A stretch of DNA of 50,939 nucleotides. Source: Planctomyces sp. Its GTDB lineage: Bacteria; Planctomycetota; Planctomycetia; Planctomycetales; Planctomycetaceae. The number at the start of each line of letters is the position of its first letter. Position 1 is the stretch's first letter. The notes under the pieces are model-generated. The model searched no databases and was not told where the DNA came from. It worked only from the letters and a program-made list of their open reading frames with translations. A program made the position numbers and the translations under genes. Positions 16,126-25,800 of this stretch are shown here, in pieces. Where the stretch lies: NCBI GenBank assembly GCA_016795105.1, contig JAEUIH010000054.1, forward strand, positions 1 to 50,939, in the 5' to 3' direction.

Positions 16126-19100
16126 GACGGAACTCCCGTCGTTGTAGCGGCGGAGAAACGTGGCAATGCGACAAACGCATCCAAGATCATTCGGCGGGAA
16201 CGGAATTCACCGTATTGCTCTTCCTGATAGCGCTGCTGCGTGGGGAAGGTTGAGAGGATGTATTCCAACTCGGGGCGAGTCAGGTCGAAAAGGTCTCGGG
16301 CGACGATGGCGTCGATTTCGGCTCGAATTTGCAAGCGGGCGTCTTCGTTCGGTTCGCCGGGTATCTGATTTGGATCATCGGTTGCGGTCACCCAGCCGTC
16401 GGTTGCGAGCTGATTCCAGAATGGAATCATCTCGGGTCCCGTACATGAAAGGCGAAGACTGCGAACTACCAACTCGCGGACACGTGGGTCATCATGGTCA
16501 AGTCGTGGAAACGGGAAGCTGTCGAGAATTGTGTACGCCATTGAAAGGCTGGTTTTCTTGCGGGCGATGAAGTCCATCGAATACGAATTCGCTACAGCGA
16601 TCCAGAAAAGCATGTACCAGTCGAATTCATCATCGGTGAACCGAATCGTTGGTACCTTATGACCGCATAAAACTCCACGAGGTATCAGCGACGATACAAG
16701 TGTCCGTTCATTGGTTGGACTGGCAACGTCACAGAACCCGATGCGGAATTGACCCATTCGTTCGATACACTTTTCTGGCACGCGTTCTCTCGCAACGTAC
16801 CACTGCGGCGACACGCATTTGTCGGCGTTTCCGAACGGCAGGTCCTCCCAAACTGCAGCTCGGCCTCGTCCACTTCGGTATCCCTTCGCACGATGATCGA
16901 ACTGGGAAACCATTCGTCCTTCGTACAACGGAATTCCAGATGGATCTTCATCGAAGAGTGCGCGATCGGTCCCCATGTCGATCTCGCGCATGTAAACACG
17001 TCGCGGTGGGCCAGCAGTCTCATCACCAAACGCCGGCCAGCGGTACATTCTGGCGGCGATGTCGATGTCCATTTGATTGCCGAGCTCCATAATCGCCAGT
17101 GCGTCCGGGGAGAACTCGCGAACGAGACGCACCGGAATCGACAGGTAGCGCCCCGACTTCACGTCGGCTAGACCGGAAATCGACCGGATGTTGAACGCTG
17201 CACGGAACGTGTCAGTGGTGTCGCCCACAGGGGCGGCGTACAGGCAGAATTTTGTTCTCGAATCAACGTCCTTGAACCACACTTCGTTTGCGTTCTCGAA
17301 GCCATAAAGACAATCGAGCCGGCACGTTTCGTAGAGGGCCTGACGGATCGCCATGCAGTTTGCGCCGTTGTAGAGGCCTTCGGGAACGAGTTGCGCCGCC
17401 CAGCCACCGCGACGCGTCAACGACAATGCAGCCTCTACGAACATGCGGTAGACATTGAAATCGCCCTTGCCCAGATTGCCTGGCGCGAACATTCGAAAAC
17501 GACCGCTCTGCTTAATAAAGTGGACCAAAGCATAGAGGTCTCGGCAGTTTTCCTCCCAGCGTGCGGCGATTACTGGGTCCTGGAGCAACGACTCGATGAT
17601 CTTTTTTTGTCCGTCACGATCCTGAAAACGAACCTGCGGGTCATACGTTGAGAAGAATTCCTTCGCATCTGGGCTCAACGTGTCCCAAGGCGGATTTCCC
17701 AGCATCAAGTCGAAGCCGCCACAGGAATGGACTTCCGGGAACTCCAGATGCCAGTGGAAGAATTGGTCGTGTTTCAAATGGTCTGTGACCAATGTCTCGA
17801 TATGCTCGGGCAGCGGGTGATCATCAGCGATATCGGAGATGAAGCGTTGCGTCACACCGACGGGTTCGGTCGTTCCTGCTCGCATCACCTTTCGCTGAAC
17901 GAACGCCGTGCACCAGGTATCGGCAATGCGTTTCTTCTTCAGGTACTCAGGGGCCTGCTTGCTGCGGGCAAATGCCTCGCTCTTTTCGCGGACTTGAGTC
18001 GGATTGTCGTCCGGCAACTCCTCCAGACTGGTCGCTGCCTGCAGCAATTGCAATTGTGCTTCTTCGTCCTGCCGTTGGAACAGTCCGCCAAAACCCCGAC
18101 GTTCGCGCGCATTGAGCCGCTTGAGTGCGGAACAGGCGGTGCTATCGTCCCCTTCGAGCGGCTTGAAGGCTTCGTCCGGGATTCCGCCAATGATGAGTTC
18201 CGGAGTTGTGCCGATCAAGCTATTACCGACTCGAATGTGGTGGTCCAGAAACGAGAGCGGTCTTCCAGGCTCCAACGCTTCCAGCCAGAGACTGACACGG
18301 CAAAGTTCGGCCGACATGGGGTTGATGTCTACGCCGTACAGACAGCGACCGATGACGTCCCTCAGCGCGTGCTGGTAGAGCAACGGCGACGGTTCGCTTT
18401 CTCCTTGAGCATTCGCTCGTATGCGAGCCAAGTGTCTGGCCAAGCGGTGGGCTGCCCCGACCAAAAAGTGCCCACTTCCAACGGCCGGGTCGCAGACTTT
18501 CAGATCGAGGATGGCTCTTTCGGCCTCGGCACCATTTCTTCCCCGCACTGCGTCTTGCACGACTGGTTCAAGCGCCGTATCGAGCAGGAATTGAACCAAC
18601 GAATCGGGCGTGTAGTAGCTGCCAGATGTTTTCCGGTCGTTGCCGGCGAATTCTGCAAAAGTAAATCGCTTGCCGTCACCGCTGATCTGTGGCGTAAGAG
18701 CCAGCAGTGTTTCGTAGACTCCACCCAACTCTTCTGAGCCAAGGTTCTTGTAGTCCACAGGACGAAGGACTTTTCCCTGTCGAGTGAATGCCAGGTGCCG
18801 CAGTGCTTCCAGGAAGTCGGCGTTGGTCAATTCGACAGGGTTGGAAATCCCCAGGCTCGCAGCATTTAGGTTCGCTGTACTTTCCGGGTTCCAGAGAAAA
18901 CTGCCCAGCACCGGAAGTGCAAGATGCTGCCGCACGGCTTCAAAACGATCTTCGCCGCACAACGCTCCAATCAGCAGCCCGAACTGATTCCAAAGGTCTC
19001 CGTGCCGACTGCCTTTGATCTTGCTCGCCAAATGCCGCAGTCGATTGGTGCTGTAGTGGGTTGCATATCGCTCACGAGCCGTGGCTGCTTCTGGAGTCAT

Positions 19101-20051
19101 TTCTCGTGGATGCAGCAGCGATTCGCCTTCCATAGTGCGATCTTCGGCAACGAACAGGAAGATCAGCCGGTAGACGATTCGGAGTAACTGCCCGTGCAGA
19201 TTCGCAAGCGGCAAATCACCAGAACGCAGGGCTTCACGCAGTGCCGTGTTGTGAGGATGGCTGACAAACGCTTCCCCGAGGATCTGCAGGGACTTTTCGA
19301 CCCCTGCCTTCAGGTCACCGAGTGCTCGTGTGCCGTCTTCAGCAGCGACCTTTGTCCATTGCTCTAGCCAGCAGGTTTCCGGTTTATTTTCCGTCTGTGG
19401 TAGAAACCGCGTGGCATGTACGGTCAGCCAAAGTAGTACAAAGTCCGGGAACACGTCTCCTGCAAACATCGCATCCAGATCGAACTCAAGATACGACTGT
19501 CGCGACAGGGCCTGATTGTCACGGAGAATTCTGAATCGCAGTCCATTCGACACAATTCCCCACAGATGATTAGTACTGCGGTTCAGGAATTCCTGAACGA
19601 GACCGTGGGGATTGGTCGTCGCTCCTCGAACACCGGTCGCTCTTCGGTCGAGACTCAGGCCACAGCCGATCAAGTGGATAGCGGTTGCACCGAAGAAGCG
19701 ATTGATGGGATACGTTTTCTCCTCGATGACTGGTCCAGCGGACGCCGGGAGAACACCAAAGCCCAGTTCCCGAAGCAGAGGCAGGTTCCATTTGTCGTTT
19801 GTCAATGCGGTGGCCGGTTCACCCTCCGGAAGATTCCGAACGGCTACTCGAAAATCGGCCCAATATCTTTTGAGGCGTGTCCATGATTGGGTGATAACTT
19901 CATTCAGCCGATCGGCTTCCAGCAGCCCATAGTCTGTCAAACGCGAACCTGGCAACGTGCCTTTGGCGTCGCTGACGCGGCGGAGCAGGTCCGGAGGCAG
20001 CAGACCGCCTTCAGATCGAACCGTCTGGAACTCATTCTTTGTGCGAGCCAT
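16122..20051 (-). CDS. Eco57I-like N6-adenine DNA methyltransferase (DISARM DrmMI/PglX-like)
   Basis: The 1309-residue enzyme has an N-terminal helical region (1-470), a SAM-binding motif I VCDPAVGSGHF at 519-529, a GVDINPMSAELC segment at 573-584 and the catalytic NPPW at 786-789. The N6-adenine motif is therefore complete. The C-terminal 500 residues contain the target-recognition-like region and end with the TFPTQQRYQEEQYGEFRSRR motif of this family. I see no nuclease motif in the N-terminus, so it is probably a modification enzyme rather than a single-chain restriction enzyme. It starts 2 bases after the SNF2 gene. An SNF2 helicase next to such a methyltransferase resembles drmD-drmMI of class 1 DISARM. 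It should mark self DNA at an unknown site. Confidence 0.85.
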   Translation of the reverse strand: MARTKNEFQTVRSEGGLLPPDLLRRVSDAKGTLPGSRLTDYGLLEADRLNEVITQSWTRLKRYWADFRVAVRNLPEGEPATALTNDKWNLPLLRELGFGVLPASAGPVIEEKTYPINRFFGATAIHLIGCGLSLDRRATGVRGATTNPHGLVQEFLNRSTNHLWGIVSNGLRFRILRDNQALSRQSYLEFDLDAMFAGDVFPDFVLLWLTVHATRFLPQTENKPETCWLEQWTKVAAEDGTRALGDLKAGVEKSLQILGEAFVSHPHNTALREALRSGDLPLANLHGQLLRIVYRLIFLFVAEDRTMEGESLLHPREMTPEAATARERYATHYSTNRLRHLASKIKGSRHGDLWNQFGLLIGALCGEDRFEAVRQHLALPVLGSFLWNPESTANLNAASLGISNPVELTNADFLEALRHLAFTRQGKVLRPVDYKNLGSEELGGVYETLLALTPQISGDGKRFTFAEFAGNDRKTSGSYYTPDSLVQFLLDTALEPVVQDAVRGRNGAEAERAILDLKVCDPAVGSGHFLVGAAHRLARHLARIRANAQGESEPSPLLYQHALRDVIGRCLYGVDINPMSAELCRVSLWLEALEPGRPLSFLDHHIRVGNSLIGTTPELIIGGIPDEAFKPLEGDDSTACSALKRLNARERRGFGGLFQRQDEEAQLQLLQAATSLEELPDDNPTQVREKSEAFARSKQAPEYLKKKRIADTWCTAFVQRKVMRAGTTEPVGVTQRFISDIADDHPLPEHIETLVTDHLKHDQFFHWHLEFPEVHSCGGFDLMLGNPPWDTLSPDAKEFFSTYDPQVRFQDRDGQKKIIESLLQDPVIAARWEENCRDLYALVHFIKQSGRFRMFAPGNLGKGDFNVYRMFVEAALSLTRRGGWAAQLVPEGLYNGANCMAIRQALYETCRLDCLYGFENANEVWFKDVDSRTKFCLYAAPVGDTTDTFRAAFNIRSISGLADVKSGRYLSIPVRLVREFSPDALAIMELGNQMDIDIAARMYRWPAFGDETAGPPRRVYMREIDMGTDRALFDEDPSGIPLYEGRMVSQFDHRAKGYRSGRGRAAVWEDLPFGNADKCVSPQWYVARERVPEKCIERMGQFRIGFCDVASPTNERTLVSSLIPRGVLCGHKVPTIRFTDDEFDWYMLFWIAVANSYSMDFIARKKTSLSMAYTILDSFPFPRLDHDDPRVRELVVRSLRLSCTGPEMIPFWNQLATDGWVTATDDPNQIPGEPNEDARLQIRAEIDAIVARDLFDLTRPELEYILSTFPTQQRYQEEQYGEFRSRRMILDAFVALPRFSAATTTGVPS

Positions 20052-20053
20052 CT

Positions 20054-22888
20054 TTACTGTAACCTTGGCAGAAGAACATAAGCGCCCAGAATATCGACCG
20101 GAAGAACAGGCTCGATGCTGACCCGGCCTTTGACCTTTGATGCCTCGCGGACTCGTTCATGGGCTTCGAGTTGGGTTGCAGCTCGTTCGGCGGCCACAGC
20201 CTCGAGTGACTGCTGCATGGCTGGCAGTGACTTCACCATCAACCCGATTTGCTGTTGAATGGCAGTTGCGACAAGGTTTTGTTCCGGCCGAGCCGCTAGA
20301 AGTTGTTCTGCCTCTGCTGCAGAAAGCCAGGAAAGATTGGCAGCCAAACCTTTTGCCGCAATCGGCAGCACTTCTTCGCACAGAATCGTCTCGCTCGCAG
20401 TCCCGGAAATCTTCAAGTGAAAGCGAAATCGTGCAATCACTAGAGTTGTTCGGGCCTGCACCAGCGATGTGGAAACGACGCCGCAACGACATGCGAGGGG
20501 AGCGGCATCTCGTGCAGCGGCGTCAAGTGCCTGGTCGATGGTCCAGCCCGCCAGGCCTTCAACGATCGGACTCGTCCGCCCCAGATACGTTTCACCTTCC
20601 AGAAGCGGCAGATCAAATCGTCCAGTGAATGCGTCATCCCGTCCGACAGCCTGCCGCAACGCACGCGGCGTTTCCAGATTGAGATGCACGGTCATCGCAC
20701 CGTCGCGTTCCTGAATCGGGACGTTGGCGGCCTGCAGGACAGTTCGAACGAACTTCTTCACGTCCTCGCTGCGACCGATAGCTTCACGCACGCTTCGCAA
20801 CTCTGCAGCTACAGAATCCTTATCGAGAGCATGCTGGGCAAAACGTGAACGGCTGGCCTTCTCCTTCTCCCGTGCGTTGTCCCACTCCGCGTGAAATGTT
20901 TCGACCTGTTCGGTCTCTTTGTCGCCGAAGTCAAAGGTCCTTTGTTTCTCGTCGTTGCGGGTCATCTCACGGAACAAGGCTCCTTCGAACAGAGTCTCCG
21001 CGATCTGTTCACTTGAGCCTGGCACCGCGACGGTCACGCCTAGGTCGCTCTTGATGCTCTTATGCTTTCGAATCAGGACGTCGAGAATGACTCCGTCGAT
21101 CGGGTTGTCTTTGCCGTAGTAAGTAATTACGCGGACTTCGGGCTTTTCCTGCCCGAACCGGTCGACGCGACCTTCTCGCTGTTCATGACGTGTCGGGTTC
21201 CAGCACAGGTCATAGTGCAGAATGGCGTTGAATGACTGCTGGAGATTCACGCCTTCCGACAGACAGTCGGTGCAAACGAGGACATACTCTCCGCCAGACT
21301 TGGTCAGCGTCTCGATTCGTGACTCGCGCTCCGCAGGTGGCAGCAGACCAGTCACTGATTCGATCTGCACTTTGGCTGGAAGAGCCTGACGGAGATGTCG
21401 GGCGACATACTCGGCGGTGTCGACGAAACGACAGAAAATGATTGGCCGGAAATCAGCTTTCAGAAGAGCTTTGATCTCTTTGATGGCTCCCTGAAGTTTC
21501 GAATCCGAATCGCCAGATAATTCCTGAGCCCGCTTTGCGAACGCCAGCATTCTGCGTCGCGACGATTCGGCTTCATTCTCTGTATCGGAGCCCGGACTGA
21601 AGTCGATGGCCGCCACATCATCGGCGTCATCCTGATCCAGAACCGTCCGACGCCCGACGTCTTCAATCTCTTCTTCTTCGGCCTGATCGACGGCAGCTCG
21701 GTTTCGCAGGGTCGCCACGGCTGCTGCCGGACTGGACGAGAAACATCGCAGCAAGGCGAGAGCAGACCAATATCGGACGCGGCGTTTTCGTTTGTCGCTT
21801 CCTCCATCAGAAACGAATTCACGGGCGAACTGAACAATATCATTGAACAGTTGACGGTATTCGTTGCTGAAATTGTATGTCTGCTCTTTGTCGAGTCGTG
21901 TGGGGAACGACGTGTCGGTTTCGAGGTAGTGGCGAATGTCGGCACGGCGACGCTGAACAAGGTGTCGTGCCAGTTTTCGACGGAGTCCTTCCCGTTCAGC
22001 TCGATCAATATCTGCCGGAAGTTCAAAGAACTCTTCGTCGAGCAGGCCTAGCAATGATCGGAAAGCACCTTCGTTCCCGCTGTGAGGCGTTGCTGTTACC
22101 AGGACAATGTGGCGATCCGGTTTCGCAGCAATCTTTCGAATCAGTTCGAAACGCTTTTGTCGGCCTCGTCCCACGCCACCAATCAATGTGCAGCTGTGAG
22201 CTTCATCTACGATTACAAATTCCGGACACTTCATTTCGAAGTCAGCAGCACGTCGGTCGGTCTTGATGAAGTCGGTCGAGACGACGACGAACGGATGACG
22301 GTCAAACACCGAGACGCCAATCGGCAGGTTCCGTTCAAGTCGCTGGATCGTACTGCTGAGCACCAGTTCCGCTTCGATGTGGAACTTTTCGAGAAGTTCC
22401 TTCTGCCATTGCTCCGCCAGATGAGGCGGACAGAGAACTGCGAGGCGACTAATTTCACCACGGTCCAGGAGTTCTCGTGCCACGAGGGCAGCTTCAACGG
22501 TCTTTCCGATCCCAACGTCGTCGGCAATCAGCAGTCTGACCGGATCCAGCTTCAGTCCCATCATCAGTGGGACAAGCTGATAGGGACGCGGTTCGACAGC
22601 GATGCGTGCAAAACTGCGGAACGGGCCGGCAGCCGCCCGCGTCGAAAGCCTGGCTGCCTCCCGTAATAGATGTCCCGACCTGAAGTCACCGATGTCGTCT
22701 GCCGAAGGGAGCGGAAATGTGGCCGACTCAACCGTTTCAACGGCTGGCAGGATCCCGACGATCTCCTCATCCAGTCCGCCAACGGGGCGAACCATCAGAA
22801 GTTCATCTGTCGACTCCGGGAGAACGACCCATTCGCGGCCTCGCGATCGGACCAGTGTGCCGGGTTTGGAAAGCGTAACAGCACTCAT
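20054..22888 (-). CDS. SNF2/SWI2-type helicase (DISARM DrmD-like)
   Basis: The ATG at 22888 overlaps the stop of the upstream helicase gene by 4 bases and gives 944 residues. An ATG 17 codons further upstream lies inside that gene and is less likely. Motifs are Walker A DDVGIGKT (about 123-130), DEAH (about 228-231), VTATPHSGN, and the C-terminal lobe motifs TDCLSEGVNLQ and QREGRVDRFGQ, all typical of SNF2 and RapA-like DNA translocases. An acidic linker (EEEEIEDVG) separates the lobes. The last 250 residues are helical with no recognised domain. It probably moves along double-stranded DNA to help the restriction complex tell self from non-self. The length and the methyltransferase neighbour fit DrmD, but that name needs a profile search. 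Confidence 0.85.
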   Translation of the reverse strand: MSAVTLSKPGTLVRSRGREWVVLPESTDELLMVRPVGGLDEEIVGILPAVETVESATFPLPSADDIGDFRSGHLLREAARLSTRAAAGPFRSFARIAVEPRPYQLVPLMMGLKLDPVRLLIADDVGIGKTVEAALVARELLDRGEISRLAVLCPPHLAEQWQKELLEKFHIEAELVLSSTIQRLERNLPIGVSVFDRHPFVVVSTDFIKTDRRAADFEMKCPEFVIVDEAHSCTLIGGVGRGRQKRFELIRKIAAKPDRHIVLVTATPHSGNEGAFRSLLGLLDEEFFELPADIDRAEREGLRRKLARHLVQRRRADIRHYLETDTSFPTRLDKEQTYNFSNEYRQLFNDIVQFAREFVSDGGSDKRKRRVRYWSALALLRCFSSSPAAAVATLRNRAAVDQAEEEEIEDVGRRTVLDQDDADDVAAIDFSPGSDTENEAESSRRRMLAFAKRAQELSGDSDSKLQGAIKEIKALLKADFRPIIFCRFVDTAEYVARHLRQALPAKVQIESVTGLLPPAERESRIETLTKSGGEYVLVCTDCLSEGVNLQQSFNAILHYDLCWNPTRHEQREGRVDRFGQEKPEVRVITYYGKDNPIDGVILDVLIRKHKSIKSDLGVTVAVPGSSEQIAETLFEGALFREMTRNDEKQRTFDFGDKETEQVETFHAEWDNAREKEKASRSRFAQHALDKDSVAAELRSVREAIGRSEDVKKFVRTVLQAANVPIQERDGAMTVHLNLETPRALRQAVGRDDAFTGRFDLPLLEGETYLGRTSPIVEGLAGWTIDQALDAAARDAAPLACRCGVVSTSLVQARTTLVIARFRFHLKISGTASETILCEEVLPIAAKGLAANLSWLSAAEAEQLLAARPEQNLVATAIQQQIGLMVKSLPAMQQSLEAVAAERAATQLEAHERVREASKVKGRVSIEPVLPVDILGAYVLLPRLQ

Positions 22889-25800
22889 GCCTGAGGAACT
22901 CCAAAGATATCCGGGTGCTGGCGGAAGATCGACATCCAATCGGCTGCGTGATGAAAGCGAATTACGGTGATTCCATTAGCGATCAGATTCTCACTGATCT
23001 GTTCGTCAGCCCGTATCGTGTCTGGCTGGTCATGGACCGGACCGTCGATGTAGATGGCTGTATTGAAATCACGGTAGAAGAAATCTGGTCGTGTCATGCA
23101 GTAATCGACGAGGTACTGGGCATCACTCGGCGGACGAAACATGTAGCGGTCGATCATGTCGAGCCACCGTTTCTCCAGCTGACTGTCGCAACGGCGACGA
23201 AGCTCCACCATCCGTTCGCCTCGCGAACCCATACCGCCCGCTGGACGACACTCCGAGCGGGCCAGCTCTGCGAGAATATCGCGGATCAGAAAGCGATCGA
23301 GCTGTTGGTGGTCTGGCTGATTGAAATAATCGAGCAGGCACTCGTAACAGGCCTTGCCGCAAGCGTCGGCTTTCAGGTCTTCCAGTGTCTCCGGATCGAA
23401 GTGGCACACCGCCAGTGCGCGACGAGCGATGGCCGGAATCACCGACGGATCTTCTGCCAGCTGCCTCAAAACGCCAGCACCGCCTTCCGATGATTCGTAG
23501 AACAGGATTTCGTTCCGTTCTTTCGGTGACGGCAACGGTTCGGAGGTCAATTCCCGAGGCTCAAGCTGGAAGTGCTTCAGAATCGCTTCCTTGAACGCTG
23601 CCTGCAGACTTGCCATTTCCGGAAGACTGCGCACTGGCTCGAAACGAATGACCAGTGCGTTCTTTGTATCGTTCACAAAGGGGACGACACGCATTTGCCG
23701 TCCGGCTGAGGCATCTTCCTGATCGTCCTCGTCGGCTTGATTCCGTCCCCAGTAACCGCGTTCCAGATCCAGCCAGAAGCCGGAGTTTTCATTGGGTTTC
23801 TGCGTAGCCCATCCCAGATTGATTCGATACAAGTCCGTTGCGTCGGCGTAGCTGAGCTTCATGGCCAGATTGCCATCCACGTAAACTTCCGCATCTTTGC
23901 GATCGAGCTTTCCGCCAATCTCTGGGAATCGGTAGGACGTGACCAAACGGTAACCAAACCGCTGACGTTCTTCTTCGTCGCAGGTAATTCGCTGTGCCAG
24001 CTTCAGGCTGCAGTTCTGCAGCTGAACCAGGTTTTCGACGATCGCCAGTCCCTCGAGTGCGGTGCCACATCTCTCACAGACCTCGCTGAGATTCGTGCCA
24101 ACTTCCAGATGACCATACCCACACTTGAGGCACCGTTTAATGGTGGTAGTGACGAGCGAATGTGTCTCCTCGATGTCCTCAGAACCGAAATCGAGGTTGA
24201 CCTTGTAGACCCGATATCGAGCGCCTTCGTGATAGACCAGGGCACGCGGACCGAATTCGGAGATTGCCAAAAAACGCGGACGCGAAACGTACTCATCACG
24301 TCCCTTCCTGCGTCGGCGGGCAGGAACGAATGCGGAAATCGGCAGTCGCGGAAAGTTGTAACCAGGCAGGAATCCTTCTGCTGCAAAATACCGGTAGGAA
24401 TAGAAGTCGCCTTCGTAAATGCCTTCCGCTTCTGTGAGCAACCGGATTTGCGTTTCTGCCTGTGACCGAAGCCGTGATGAGTGTTTTCGCTCCGGCTCTG
24501 GACGGGAATGGTCCAGAATAATCTTATGATGCAGTTCACGCTGACGGACGGCAGCACGGTACATTTCGCGCCAGCGTTCGCAGGCTCTGTCGAATGATCG
24601 CTCAATCTGTTCGAGCACCTCACGCGTCCAGTTTGAATGGAACCAGCCTGCCGTTGCGAGATGGTCAGCAATCGTCGCTACGAGGTCATTCGCCTTTTCA
24701 AGAGCCCTCGCTCGATGAGCAGGATTCACCAGCGCTTCGCGGAGGCTATCCTTCACAGGGAGATGGATCTTGCCCTCTTCCCGGCGAATCTCCAGAACAG
24801 ACATCAGTGTTTTGCCGAGATCTGGTTTCACGACTTCCATCCAAATCGCATGGATGTGCGATCGAACCAAGTCTCGATTTCTCAAGTCGATTCGCGGTGC
24901 TGCGACCGATCCTGCAACCATGTGTCGCGGCTGACGAAAGTAGTACTGATCGTGTGGACTCTGCCCCGCGCAGTATGTGTAAACCAAGGCTGGCTGACCG
25001 CCTCGGCCCGCGCGTCCGCTGCGCTGAGCATAATTGGCGGGCGTTGGGGGAACGTTTCGGAGATTGACGACGTTGAGCTGCGAGATGTCGACGCCCAGTT
25101 CCATCGTCGGAGAGCAGAACAGCAGCGGCAAATCAGCACTTCGGAACCGATCCTCCCGTTCTTCCCGATCTTCCGATGCAACTTGCGCTGTATGCTCCCG
25201 TGCTTCCAGCAAACATTTCAGGTCGATGAAATTGCGGTAACATTCCACAAAGTACTTATTGACCTCCGGTGGCATTTCCCCGGATTCCAGAAGTCGAGTT
25301 CGATCGATCGGACGAATATCGCCGTTCCCAGCAATCCAACGGAGAGCGTCGTGATTCAACTGATATCCTGGAATGTCACCACTGCGAACCTGTTCCAGAA
25401 TCCCATATCGCCGCAGGGCCATGAATAGAAACTGAATCGCCTTGTCGACATCCTCCCTCGAGAGTTTCGTGCCCGGAGCAAGGTGTTCCAGCATCATTCG
25501 CTTCAGGTAGCGGCCAAAGCTACCAAAGGACGAGACAAACAGACCGCTTTGTTCCTTTGGTTGCTTCGCACGGGGATAGGCAACTTGGGACCGCACCAAC
25601 TCACGAGTGTCTTCCAGATACCAAACGGTCCCTTCCAGCAGACGAGGATTGGTCTGCTCAACCAGATCAAGGTGCTTTTGCGGATCGAGAGAATCGACCT
25701 TGATTGCAAGACTGCGACGAAGGACATCGAGAAGCGTCCTGAGAATTTCCTCTCGAACATCCTGTGGGCAAGCGCGCAATCCCGGTGGAGTTTCCACCAT